Shown in pieces: positions 1-35,189 of a stretch of 64,000 nt of DNA. The stretch spans positions 45,723,761 through 45,787,760 of the forward strand of contig CM067592.1 in the NCBI GenBank assembly GCA_034336665.1, given 5' to 3'. The DNA comes from Luscinia megarhynchos. Its lineage: Eukaryota; Chordata; Aves; Passeriformes; Turdidae. Position 1 is the first letter of the stretch. Each line of letters begins with the position of its first letter. The notes below the pieces were generated by a model. That model was not told the origin of the DNA. It saw only the letters and a list, made by a program, of their open reading frames with translations, and did no database searches. Made by a program: the position numbers and the translations under genes.

Positions 1-2766
1 TCCAGTGTTCTTTTGTAGAAAGAATAAAACTGTTGAGAGACCATCCTCACTGGATTCTCCTGCGCTGGGGCTCAGGGGGACACGATTCCAACTGCTCACA
101 CAAGAGAGTCCACTGGGGCCTTGGGTAGGGATTTTTTTCCTGGGGGAAGTGGGTAGTAGAAGCCAATACTTTGAGGATGAAGCAGATGCACCAGTCAAGG
201 ATACAGTATTCAGTGTGACTCCTTACATGACAAATACTGGCTTTGCAGGATTTTTGAAGAAACTGCCTGTGTTACCTTGATACCTTTTTGACACATTTTG
301 GAAGAGTTCAGATCTTCAACCATCTTTTACTCTTCCAAAGAATCATGAGATCCATTGCCTCTATAAAAATGCAAGGCTAAAGATTCCAACAATGCACTAA
401 ATCTCTTTAGGAAGTATAACATAATTTACCTTCTGCAGTTCTTTCCAATAATAGACATGAACCAATGGTAGTGATTAGGTAGGTCTAAGTTTGTAAGCTG
501 GTCATTGTGTAAGACTCCCTGATAGATCTAGATTGGTCATAGTGTTTTTGTGGCACAGCAAGTGTCAAAGGAGTGATATTTTCCTGAATTATCTTTTTGA
601 AGAAATTTTGGGAAACCTTATTTTTGCTAGAGGCTTTGATCATGATCTGCTATGGGAGTAATGATTTTTAGATGTTATGTCAAAGATAGAGAGATATATA
701 TACCCAGTTTGCAAGGCTGAAATTACTGATGTTATGCAGGACCTTTCCAGAAATGCTTGACCCTACAGTCATGCTCTTGTTTCTAGCATATCTTGAAATG
801 TATTTAACATACTTCTAAAGTTGCATTAAAAGGTTGAATCTGTTTTTCTTTCAATTACCATATGGTGTTGTATTAGGAGTAATTGTATTCACATACAATA
901 AAAACTAAATATAAAAAAGATTTGTCTTTTAATAAAACACTTTTCTGTTTGTTATGCCACTGATAAAGTGAAATTTCCCAAGTATGACACTGATGAATGT
1001 TTATCTTTCTTTAAATATTTTTGGGAGACTGGGAAAAATGTTTTACTGAAGCACTTCCTTTATTTAAAGGGTGTAATAAGTGTACATTTTGTCTGGGAGA
1101 TGTATCTATGCTTTGTTTTATTTCAAAGAGGCACTGTTAACATTTGTAAATCTATTTTTGGTCCTGTGCTAACAGATTCTTGTAGCTAGAACCATATTCC
1201 CTGTCTGAGAACATGTTTCTTTAGAAAATGGGATTAGGAAATTATGCTCTCTGGTCTCCACGCTGGTAAATTTTTTTGAGATGGGAGTCTGTTTATTGAT
1301 AGTTTGCTACCTGATATTTTATGCCGTGGCCTGCTTGAAGGTCTGTTCATCCGATCATTAGTTCTTCTCAATTTGGCCCTGGAAGTGATTGCTTTTTCCC
1401 CCCTTTTTTATTTTCTACTTGCTGATAGTGCTTTTAATTTCCCTTTCCAATTTTACCTGTGACTAATTTATTATTCACCCACTACATCTTAAATTACATT
1501 GTTGTCTATATGGGTGTGAATCAGAAAGCTGTGATTAGCTCCTCATTAGCTGCTTCCTGAGCTCTCACACTCATATGCTACATGGATAGGATGGGGGATG
1601 GATCAGTGGATGTGAAATAGTCTATGTGCACTTAGGACTGTTGACTTTTATTGAACACATGAAAAATTTCTTTGCAGCAATTTAGAAAATAAAGTCAGGA
1701 GGTAGGACATTATTTGGGAATTTGATAAGTAGGTTTTATTTTTTCCAGTAGGTACATATTCCAGTTTTTATGTTGGAAAAAATTAACACCTGTGTTAAAG
1801 TTTAAATGCAGGGACATTTTTTCAGTGTGAGTATGGTGAAATTAAGAATGGGGAAAAAATCACAAATCCTGGAGGGCAAAAACAAATAAACTTATTTACA
1901 CCAAGTTCCTTCCTATTCTAGAGGCTTATGTTATTTTTGAATTTGCCCAGAGTTAGTTATTATATGCACAAGAGAAATATTGCAGATTAATTGTGTGACT
2001 CTGAATATGGTTTAAGATCCTGAAAACCATTTGCTGAAAAGGCTCTTTGATTTGATGATAGCAGATTAGCATAGTTCATGTAATCCTGCTTTAGATATGC
2101 ATAATGTGATTTGGAAGTTCCATTTTGCTATGTGCTAAATTATCATGTAACAGAGAGCACTAATTGATGTCAACTTAGAAATACCTTGAAACAAACTTAA
2201 CATGAAATATTGTTGTTTTCTGGGGGTTTTTTAGCAGTTATGTGTATGTATATGTGTGATTGTGAAAGAAAGTGTTTGCCTTTTTCATATGAGTATTCCT
2301 TTTCTTCTGCTCTACAAGTGTCTTGAAAGGGTCTTTGAAGGTGCTCCTGTGAAGGAGAAATTGAGAAACTTCACTTGCTTGATTGTCTACAGTTACAGTA
2401 TTCATCATATCTGAGGTCAACTCAGTTTTGTAAAAGTATCACCAAGATATTACTGGTAGAAAATGTTCACAGGGTAGGTGTTCATCTCAAAATTAGGCAA
2501 AAGGATGAAGCAGAGATTATTCATATTGAAGTCTAAAATGAGATGTTCAACACAACTTGAAAGAGCAAAATTAATTAGTTGATCCATTGAAGACCTGAAA
2601 TAGCATGCTAGGAGATGGGAGAAATTTCCTTCAGAAGATGTTAACACTGGTGCAATTATGCCGATAAACAGTAACTGAAGTCCATTAAAATACATAATAT
2701 CTTGTGCCTTTGCTATTTTTAAGGGTTGGATAGTTCATTAACTTGTGCTTTTTGTTTTCCTGTTAG
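1..2766 (+). other. MCCC2 intron upstream of the first visible exon
   Basis: AT-rich, no reading frame resembling a known protein. I looked for the preceding MCCC2 exon (residues before IAVVMG) and did not find it, so this is read as intron. No clear repeat was recognised. Confidence 0.7.
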
Positions 2767-27465
<24,699 letters not shown>

Positions 27466-27680
27466 ACTTAAACATGTGATAATCAGAATTACTCTGTATA
27501 TTTTATTTGGGGCTGGGCAGAACACTAACTATAATATGCGGTGATTAAAAATAGAGATTTGTCAGATGTTATTTTTAATGAAACTTACATCATTATTTTC
27601 AGTAACTGTAATTGCCACACAGTGCTTCTGGTTTTTGATAGTGATTTGAGATTAAATAATTTTTGTGAAAGAATAGTGCT
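27466..27680 (+). terminator. MCCC2: MCCC2 3' UTR and candidate poly(A) signals
   Basis: AT-rich non-coding sequence after the stop. ATTAAA hexamers occur at 27544-27549 and 27651-27656. Canonical AATAAA occurs only later, at 28486-28491 and 28701-28706. The sequence alone does not decide which end is used. Confidence 0.35.
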
Positions 27681-30600
27681 GTAAGGGCAGCCAAGGATTT
27701 CAGCACGGCATGAAATTACAGATTTCATACAGTTGTTGTCATCTTGTTCTATCTCTGTCTTTCATCCAAAAAACATTGTTTTTCTGTGTGGTTCCCTGAA
27801 GTCAAAGCAACTATTGAATCTGATGGATGCATAATGTTTTCTGGAAGAGCTAGGAGGTGTGTGCTGGTATCTGTGATATCAGGAGGTTGCTGAGAGCGTG
27901 TGTGAGGACAGGGATTGGCTGCAAAGGTGTTTAAACATCTTGGTGTGCTGTCCTTCTGGTAATTTTGGTTTGACAGAGACAGAGTGTTCTCTCCACACAG
28001 ATCAATGCTTCACTCAGAGCAGAATCCTGAAATCCATTGACTTAAGGAGTTTTGGGATGCTGGAGTGCTTTGTTTATTCTGATTTATTTAGGGTAGCTTG
28101 TTGGAGTGCAAAGTTTTTTGAGAATTCACTGTCATTTAATTTGTTCTCTTCGGAAACATTGCACCTTTGTAGAAACTACATACTGTTCTAGCTGGGAACA
28201 GGAAGGTGATTTATTTTTATCTAGTTTTGCTCTACAGGTGCTCAGATAGCCATTGCCAGGAGTATTCTTAACTGGGAGTCAAATCCAAGAAGAGCCAGTG
28301 TACATGAATAGAGGTGCTGTCCTGTGCTGGCCTGTGGGGAGAGGAGTGATCACCCGGGTACGGTGCTAGCTGTCATCTTCCTAGGCTTGTCTGGAGAGGA
28401 GTTCTCCTTGGATCCAGGAGGAGAATAGCAGGTCTGCTATCTACCTTTCCAGTTGTGTCTCAGGCAGATGCAAAAGAGAAAATGAAATAAATCTTTGGAA
28501 TGGGGATTTTCAGTATGGGATATAGACAATGTAGACAGCCTAGCGTATGTTGAGCTGTGTGGTCTCTGGCACAGTTCTATACTGCACAAGAAGAGCAAAT
28601 TTCCCTCTCTTTTTACTGAGATGAAATGTGTCCAAAGCCTGGTGTGTTCTGAACAACTAGAAAGATTACTTCTGTAGGTCTGCACATTCTTAGTATATTT
28701 AATAAATATTTAACAGAGAATAATAGTTTAAAATGGAGCCAGTGAGGCACAGAGCTGTGCTTTTGTGCCACTTGTCTCACTACACACGTTTGTGATTATG
28801 TTTGGCATAGACCTAAGATTCCTTGATCCTGAAAGTAGAGTGTAATTATTTATGGTTAGTAGGTTTCTGCATTTAAAAATACCCTGCTTTTAAATACTGA
28901 TATATAAAATATATAATTATATATTTAAAATATATAAGTAAGGAGAAAAAGAGTTCCAGATGCTTAAATCCAATAAGAAGAAATACACTGTATTTTCTCC
29001 TACTACAGTTGAATAATCAGTTCAGCACTTGACTTTCTTTTCTGAATTATGGGGATCACTCTTGCATGTTGCTTCCAAAGCCATGAGGACTGCTCATATT
29101 CCAAAGCCATGAGGACAACTGCCTGTTTCTGCTAAGAAATCTTATCTCTTCTGAATAATATTTTTATTTTGAATGTATTTTCTCAATTACACTGGTAATT
29201 AAATCATGCAAAGTTGGAGACAGTAACAGATAATCCTGGGATACTGATGATAGGAGCAGGTATGTTTGGAAAGATGCTTCTGAGAATGGTAATTCCCTGT
29301 TGCTTGTTACATCTGAAAAGACAGTTCTTTGCATTTGTCAAAATTTCTTCCTTTGAATATGTGAGCAAGCAAAGTCAAAACACATCTGAGTAAATAGGAG
29401 TATTCTGCCTTAATAATACTTAGCATTGTAAACACATTTAGTAAATTAAATTAACCATCACAGGTTTAGCATCCTACCAGCATGATCTAGTTAGCAGTCA
29501 CTACCAAGCAGGATCTTCAGTACAGGGCAACAGTTCAGAGAGCCACTAGTGGTTATCACTCCTCCACTACACAGCTATTTTGGAAAAGCTTTTGTGTGTT
29601 ACAATGCTGCACAATGTTTGCTGTTACAGTGTCCCTCGTGTGTGACGGTGTTCTGATCACCGCGATGGTCTCTTGCTGCCCAGAGGTTTGCTGAAAAGCA
29701 TTTTTTTCTGTGGAGTCAGCAGGAGCAAGGAGTTGGACCCCGTGCTTGTACCACATTTGATGATGTTGGTAGATCTGTTTCTACTACCTCAAAATAATCA
29801 CACAGAGCTCTCACATTGTGTCTGTCACCAGGAGTCTCATGCTTTTGCAGTAGCAGCTCCTTTTTAGGCTTAACATGGATGCCATTAAAACAGTGATTTT
29901 CAGTTTTCATTTGCTTTGTGCTACCAGTAGGATTTCTTCTGGAATGAAAGGAAATTTCAAATAAAACTAAAAGGTAGCTGCCATTTTAAGGGCATAATAT
30001 TCGTGATGGCAGAGGCAATGTAAAAGCTGTGGGTGACTATTTCAAGACTTCTCCTGCTTGTCTCTGGTACATGTAACCTCTTCACTGTAGTGTTGCAGTA
30101 GCTCTAAACCACTAATGTGTTTCCTTACTGGAAAGGGTGGTCCTGGACGACACTGATTTTTTCAAATGAAGGTTGAAGAACAAGGGAAATAGCTGTGCCT
30201 TATCAAGCACACACTGGTGGACCAGGACATCACACCAGGTGCTCTAGGCTTCCTGGGGACCTTTGCTTCTATCTAGTCTTGCCTGAGGCATAGCTGTTGT
30301 GAGCTACATGCCTCCCTCCAGCCCCTGGCAAGAGAGGAGGCCAAGAGGTTACCTGGTTCTATTTCTCTGTGATAGTTAGGCATGGTCTCTTCAAGAGGTT
30401 AACACTTTACTGCAAGGAGTTTAAAAGACTCAGTGCTGTGACCTTAAGGGTATTTTCAAACACCTCAACAGAAGGAAATGGAAAACATGAATGAGGTGGG
30501 GTAAGCTGCTTTTCATTATGCACTCTCAAATTACCTGGGCTGAGATGGTGATGGATTGTAAAAATGTACCCATTGCCATTTTCCTTTTTATTTTCATGGC

Positions 30601-33600
30601 AGTTAGGAAGATGCTGGGAGCCTGGGGGCTACAATTTGGTCTTCAATCAAAATTGGTGGCAGTTTATTTAACAGACATCAAGGTAGAGCCTCTGGAACAC
30701 AATCATGACAAGCCTGCCTCCAGGGCTGAAATGAGATGTGAATAGTGCACAGCCTCTGTGATAGCACTGCCTGCAGAAGTGGAGAAGCCACTGGGGACCC
30801 GTTCCCGCCCCTCTTCCACCCGTGTGGGGTTAGTTTATTGGGGAGTTTGTAGCTTCCCTGTTTCTGTGGGCATTGGCATACGTACTGTTCTGAGAACCCA
30901 TCTTTTATTTAAGTGGCTTTTTTCCAAACTATTACTCATCAAGATAAATTGCTATCTCCTGCTGAGATAGATCTCTTTCAAGTGTGCCTCTGGACTCTTA
31001 TTACTTCAGTTGTGGCAGAACTCTGATTTATCTTAGATTTTCCTCAGTGTTTGAGGCTTCAGTAAAAAAAAAAAAATAAATCTTGATTCAGAAAACCAAT
31101 GATGGTATATTATTTTTTAACTGTGGTTTATAAATTAAGGCAATTTAACAAGGCAGTTTTAAAAGCCTGCTGCTTTTCTGCAAAGCCTTAAAGCACCCAC
31201 TTAATGCCATATGCCCATTTTCATGTCTCTGATTCAGTAGAGCACTTTTTCAAATGCTTGAGACTAATCTCTAGAGTCTAGTAGTCCTAAAATCCATCCA
31301 ACTCCATATCTATGCAAAGCCAAAGCTAGAACACACATAAATCCTCAGAACTCCTCACCAGCATCAATGAAAACCTCCATTATTTTCCCACTTTTAGAAG
31401 TACACTTAATTAATTGATCATGATAGAAGAGTGTGATTATGAAAAGCATGTGTGATTTTCAAAGTTATCCATTTGATATACAGATGCTAATGCACATTGA
31501 TAGTGTTCTGTTTGTACAATTGTGTGCAATAACACTTGCATGGAGAAAGCTAGCTTTGAGAAACTTGAATTTGTACTTAGGTACAACAGAGCTGTACCAA
31601 GTCCATGCCCAAGGTCTGATTACATTTCATGTGGATTGCCCAGCGCTGAGCTCTGAAGTTCCACAGGATCCCCTCATTCCATAGCCAGCTGTCTTATGAC
31701 TGGCTACTGATGCTGTTGGATAGTTCCTGCCTTTTTGTAATTGTAAACAGTGATTTTCTGTTTTTGTACCTTGACCCTTTTGTGCTCTTTGACCTGGGAG
31801 CCTCTGACACTCTTACTTAATATTCAGCTATCCTGCTGATATTAATCCTGCTGATTTTTTATCCCCTAGTGCTGGAGGCAAAGTGTACAGTGCTGAATGG
31901 GGAGCAAGGGAGAGTGATGTCTGCAGAGACAGTGTGATCCAGATAGGAACAGGCACAGAAACTTGTACAGTTCTGTGGATTTCTGTAGCCAGACAGATAT
32001 AATGACTTTTGGAAACAGACATTTGTAATTGCCTTCACATTCAACAATGCTGGAGTAGCTAACATTAAATTCAGCTTTTTTACTGGAAGTGCAAGTTGGA
32101 AAGAAAACAGTGATGTTTTCTGAGCATCTCTGGTGTGTTCAACACTGCATGAGTAATCCTTATACTATAAAATATGGTTTGAATTTTGGTCAGGTTTCAC
32201 AGATACTGCTTTTAAAGTTGAATAGACCATATATCTGCCTCTCTGTATGAAGTATTGCATTTTTCATAGCCTGGGTTATTTCTCTGTTCTAAGAAACTTC
32301 GTTTTGGCACACCCATCATTTTCAGTACTGCATGGGATTGTGGATTTGTTGCAGCCTGGGAACAAAGCCTGGATTTTGCTATGAGTGGTTTACCACCAGC
32401 ATGACATCTGAAATCTTAGCCTTCTCTGTGGTTAAATGAAACCAGAGGATCCACACAGACAGACAGAGGATCTCTACTCTGACCAGCAATTACAAATGAG
32501 ACCTTAGCTGGATGTGATGATCAATAGGAGTGTGTGGGAGGAGGTAACAGCAAGAGGTGAACATGCAGCACTGCAGGCAAGCAACGTGATAGAGAAATCA
32601 GAGTCTTTTTATTGCCTCAAACAAAATGCCGCTGTTGAAAATTACTTGTTAAACCACACTCCTTTTTTCCCTTGAAAAAATGCCTGCCTGCTTGGAAAAA
32701 TGCATGCCTGGACCTGTTTAATTTTTCTCTAAACAACTTTCTTTGTGTGTGTGCTCCCATTGTATTGTCTTTTCAAGCTGTTCCTAGCTCCCCTGCCCAG
32801 CTTGTCTACAAATGACCAGCTGACAGTTTGTTAACAGCTGTGAGAATTTTGTTAACAAGGTTTTCCAGTTTCCTCCTTCTCCAAATGATCTTCCCTTCCC
32901 CTAAGGAGACAGCCCAGTTACTGCTGCTATTGCTTTGCAGGCAGGAACATCCCCATAGCCACTTCAGAGCTGTGATCTGGAAGCAAAGTCTCCTCACAGG
33001 CAGACCCAGCTGGCTGCCTCCTTGTCCCAACAACCGCATGGCCAAATGTCTCGTGCCAGCAAACTGCTGCTCGGCCACCCTGTTTTACCCCAGCCTTGGC
33101 CCAGAGGAGGCTGGAGGAGGCTGAACATTGTCCTTCATCTTGCATGCTCTTCTTGGCATGCCACTGCTTTTCTTAATGGGAAGAGCTGCCCCTGCCACCA
33201 CCATGGCCATGAGGCCTGGGCAGGTTTGACCTGCCAGGGATCTTCTCAGTGAGAGTGTTCGCACACAGGAGGCCACTGGGCTTGCTGAGCCAAACGTCAG
33301 TGGGAAAATGTGAATGTGCTCACTGATGCTAGGTCTCCTTTTGGCGACTGCACTATTTCTCTCCCAAAACATTTCACACAGGTTGTATGATGCTCCCCAA
33401 GAACCTGCTAAGTGGTATGATATTTGACCTCAAGCACCATTCACAGCTGTTGCATTAGCAGTTACTTTTATCCTGGGCCTTTTGATGCTGCTTGTTTCAC
33501 CACAGCTCTTGCTCTTGGTGGCCTTAGGCCACCCCACATTGTTGGTTCCCACCTGTCCGTATTCAAGCATTCACATCCTCATCAGCTTGTTGTTCATCAT

Positions 33601-33830
33601 CACTGTCTACTACCCCCCTCCATCCCCCCGTCACTCTTTCAGAGGCTCTTCCTTCCAGCACATCATGTTTCTCCTTAGCCCACAGGGCTTACTCTGCCTC
33701 ATGTCAGATCCCTGTGCTGAGATCCAAGCCTAGTCTCCCTGGTCTGCTACCCCAACTTCCACTTCATCTCTGTGTGTCCAGTGTCCACCGTCTCCCTCAG
33801 CCATCCCAGCCGCCAAGCGCGAGGGAATAG
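27681..33830. other. Spacer between MCCC2 and CARTPT
   Basis: About 6.2 kb without recognisable genes. It is AT-rich up to about 32,600, then gradually more GC-rich towards CARTPT. It contains an AT-rich 'tatataaaatatata' patch near 28901-28940, a 16-bp direct repeat 'ccaaagccatgaggac' near 29076 and 29101, and an A run near 31063. No CR1 or LTR was recognised. CARTPT control elements may lie here but none can be named with confidence. Confidence 0.7.
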
Positions 33831-33987
33831 TTTCCCAGTCTGCCCACAGCCCTGGGCTGTGGACGAGCACAGGGAGCGCGGGCAGGGTGCGGCTGGGCTG
33901 GCAGCCTTCCTGTCGGTCGCCCTCAGGGATGGATCCGCTGCTCGGGACGAGGGCCAGGGACGGCCGGCGCTTTGGGGCGCCGACTGG

Positions 33988-34180
33988 GGCGGTGGTGCCG
34001 GAGCCCAGCCGCGCCGTGCCGTGCCGTGCCGCTCCCGGGGCCCCGGGGCGGTGGTGCCGGAGCCCAGCCCAGCCGCGCCGTGCCGTGCCGTGCCGCTCCC
34101 GGGGCCCCGGGGCGGTGGTGCCGGAGCCCAGCCCAGCCCAGCCCAGCCGCGCCGTGCCGCTCCCGGGGCCCCGGGGCGGT
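33988..34180. repeat. 59/64-bp tandem repeat upstream of CARTPT
   Basis: Three units starting with GGCGGTGGTG at 33988, 34047 and 34111, and a partial fourth start at 34175, giving periods of 59, 64 and 64 bp. Units share 'ccggagcccagcc...gcgccgtgcc...gctcccggggccccgg'. They differ in how many CAGCC and GTGCC pentamers each contains, a typical variable minisatellite structure. It ends about 34 bp before the TATA box. Confidence 0.92.
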
Positions 34181-34186
34181 GGGCGC

Positions 34187-34193
34187 TGACGCA
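34187..34193 (+). promoter_or_regulatory. CRE-like site (TGACGCA)
   Basis: TGACGCA lies 27 bp upstream of the TATA box, similar to the cAMP response element half TGACG. Mammalian CART promoters carry a functional CRE, so this is a plausible counterpart. The match is short and imperfect. Confidence 0.4.
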
Positions 34194-34213
34194 CGGCGGG
34201 GCGGGCGCGGCGC

Positions 34214-34219
34214 TATAAA
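34214..34219 (+). promoter_or_regulatory. CARTPT: CARTPT TATA box
   Basis: TATAAA in the context CGCTATAAAGG, 38 bp upstream of the ATG. With usual spacing, transcription would start near 34240-34246, leaving a leader of only about ten bases. A (GGC)n run of about six units lies between it and the start codon. Confidence 0.8.
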
Positions 34220-34251
34220 GGCGGCGGCGGCGGCGGCCGGGCGGCAGCACC

Positions 34252-34374
34252 ATGGAGAGCTGCCGGGCGCTGGCGCTGTGCGCCGTGGCGGCCGCGCTGC
34301 TGCTGAGCGCCCGCGGGCACGGATCGGCCCTGGGAGCGCCCGGCGGCGGCAGCGCCTCCCGGGAGAAGGAGCTG
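34252..34374 (+). CDS. CARTPT: CARTPT exon 1 coding part
   Basis: 123 nt, 41 codons from [10 protein letters not shown] to REKEL. It holds the signal peptide and a glycine-rich start of the pro-region. The donor is GTGCGG. The next intron (34375-34453) is only 79 bp. Confidence 0.94.
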
Positions 34375-35189
34375 GTGCGGCGGGGACCGGGAGCGGGCGG
34401 GAGGCGCCGCCGGGGCGGGCGCGGGCTGACGGTGCTCTGTGCTCTCCCGGCAGATCGAGGCGCTGCAGGAGGTGCTGGAGAAGCTCAAGAGCAAGAGGGG
34501 ACCGCACTACGAGAAGAAGTTCGGGCAGGTGCCCATGGTGGGTGTCCCGGGACGGGACCGGGAAGGGAATAAAAAAGGGAAGGGGAAGGGGCAGAGCAGG
34601 ACGAGGCGGGACGGGACAGGACGGGACGGGACGATGAAGGGGAAGGGAAGGGAAGGGAAGGGAAGGGAAGGGAAGGGAAGGGAAGGGAAGGGAAGGGAAG
34701 GGAAGGGAAGGGAAGGGAAGGGAAGGGAAGGGAAGGGAAGGGAAGGGAAGGGAAGGGAAGGGAAGGGAAGGGAAGGGAAGGGAAGGGAAGGGAAGGGAAG
34801 GGACGATGAAGGGAAGGGAAGGGAAGGGAAGGGAAGGGAAGGGAAGGGAAGGGAAGGGAAGGGAAGGGAAGGGAAGGGAAGGGAAGGGAAGGGAAGGGAA
34901 GGGAAGGGAAGGGAAGGGAAGGGAAGGGAAGGGAAGGGGAAGGGAAGGGAAGGGAAGGGAAGGGAAGGGGTCTAGACTGGACAGGATGGCACGGGAGAGA
35001 ATGGGACCAGGCTGGACGGGACGGGACAGGACTGGGCGGCCGCTGGTGGCGGTCCCACTGACCGCCGGCCGCTGCCCGCAGTGCGACGCCGGGGAGCAGT
35101 GCGCCGTGAGGAAGGGGGCTCGCATCGGGAAGCTCTGCGACTGCCCCCGGGGGACGTCGTGCAATTCCTTCCTCCTCAAGTGCCTGTAA
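34252..35189 (+). CDS. CARTPT: CARTPT, CART prepropeptide (3 exons, complete)
   Basis: Precursor of cocaine- and amphetamine-regulated transcript peptide, a secreted neuropeptide acting in feeding, stress and reward circuits and the pituitary. Coding exons are 34252-34374, 34454-34537 and 35082-35189, all phase 0, giving 104 residues. Residues 1-26 form a signal peptide (hydrophobic core [15 protein letters not shown], likely cut after GSA). A pro-region includes [18 protein letters not shown]. Dibasic sites K55-R56 and K62-K63 would release 48- and 41-residue peptides, the same lengths as mammalian CART(42-89) and (49-89). Six cysteines at 70, 76, 88, 90, 96 and 103 match the three known disulfides (70-88, 76-96, 90-103 by homology). 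The start is supported by the Kozak context CACCATGG and the TATA box. Synteny with MCCC2 supports CARTPT (CART1 of birds) rather than the CART2 paralogue. The pro-region is shorter than in mammals. Confidence 0.96.
34454..34537 (+). CDS. CARTPT: CARTPT exon 2
   Basis: 84 nt, 28 codons from [15 protein letters not shown] through [13 protein letters not shown]. Acceptor CTCTCCCGGCAG, donor GTGGGTG. Both prohormone convertase sites are in this exon. The first mature residues read GPHYE, where mammals have VPIYE. Confidence 0.96.
34538..35081 (+). other. CARTPT intron 2
   Basis: 544 bp, about 63% of it one pentanucleotide tract (34628-34971). It is flanked on both sides by GGGAC/GGACA-type pentamers (34600-34632 and about 35010-35040), which look like the parental form of the repeat. 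Confidence 0.92.
34628..34971 (+). repeat. (GGGAA)n pentanucleotide tract
   Basis: About 65 units of GGGAA in two blocks of roughly 33 and 32 units. Each block is introduced by the same interruption GGGACGATGAAGGG, at 34628 and 34800, so the array has a 172-bp higher-order period. Pure purine on the plus strand. The sequence satisfies the G3-N2-G3 quadruplex pattern throughout and could also form triplex DNA. It is transcribed as part of the CARTPT pre-mRNA. Confidence 0.98.
35082..35189 (+). CDS. CARTPT: CARTPT exon 3 coding part
   Basis: 108 nt including TAA at 35187-35189. It encodes the cysteine-knot core [35 protein letters not shown], which looks unchanged from the mammalian peptide. 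Acceptor GCTGCCCGCAG. Confidence 0.97.
   Translation, partial: CDAGEQCAVRKGARIGKLCDCPRGTSCNSFLLKCL

Noticed and set aside
5..280. 91-codon frame at the window start, considered as an upstream MCCC2 exon
   Set aside because: No similarity to MCCC2 residues before IAVVMG, no matching splice signals; looks like chance.
33730..34253. Minus-strand frames rich in GPGSGTARHG repeats
   Set aside because: Translation of the 59/64-bp minisatellite upstream of CARTPT; no protein family resemblance.
34439..34975. Plus-strand frame of 178 codons with repeated GKGRE units
   Set aside because: It reads through CARTPT exon 2 into the repeat in intron 2. Splice sites and the six-cysteine third exon show the real gene structure.
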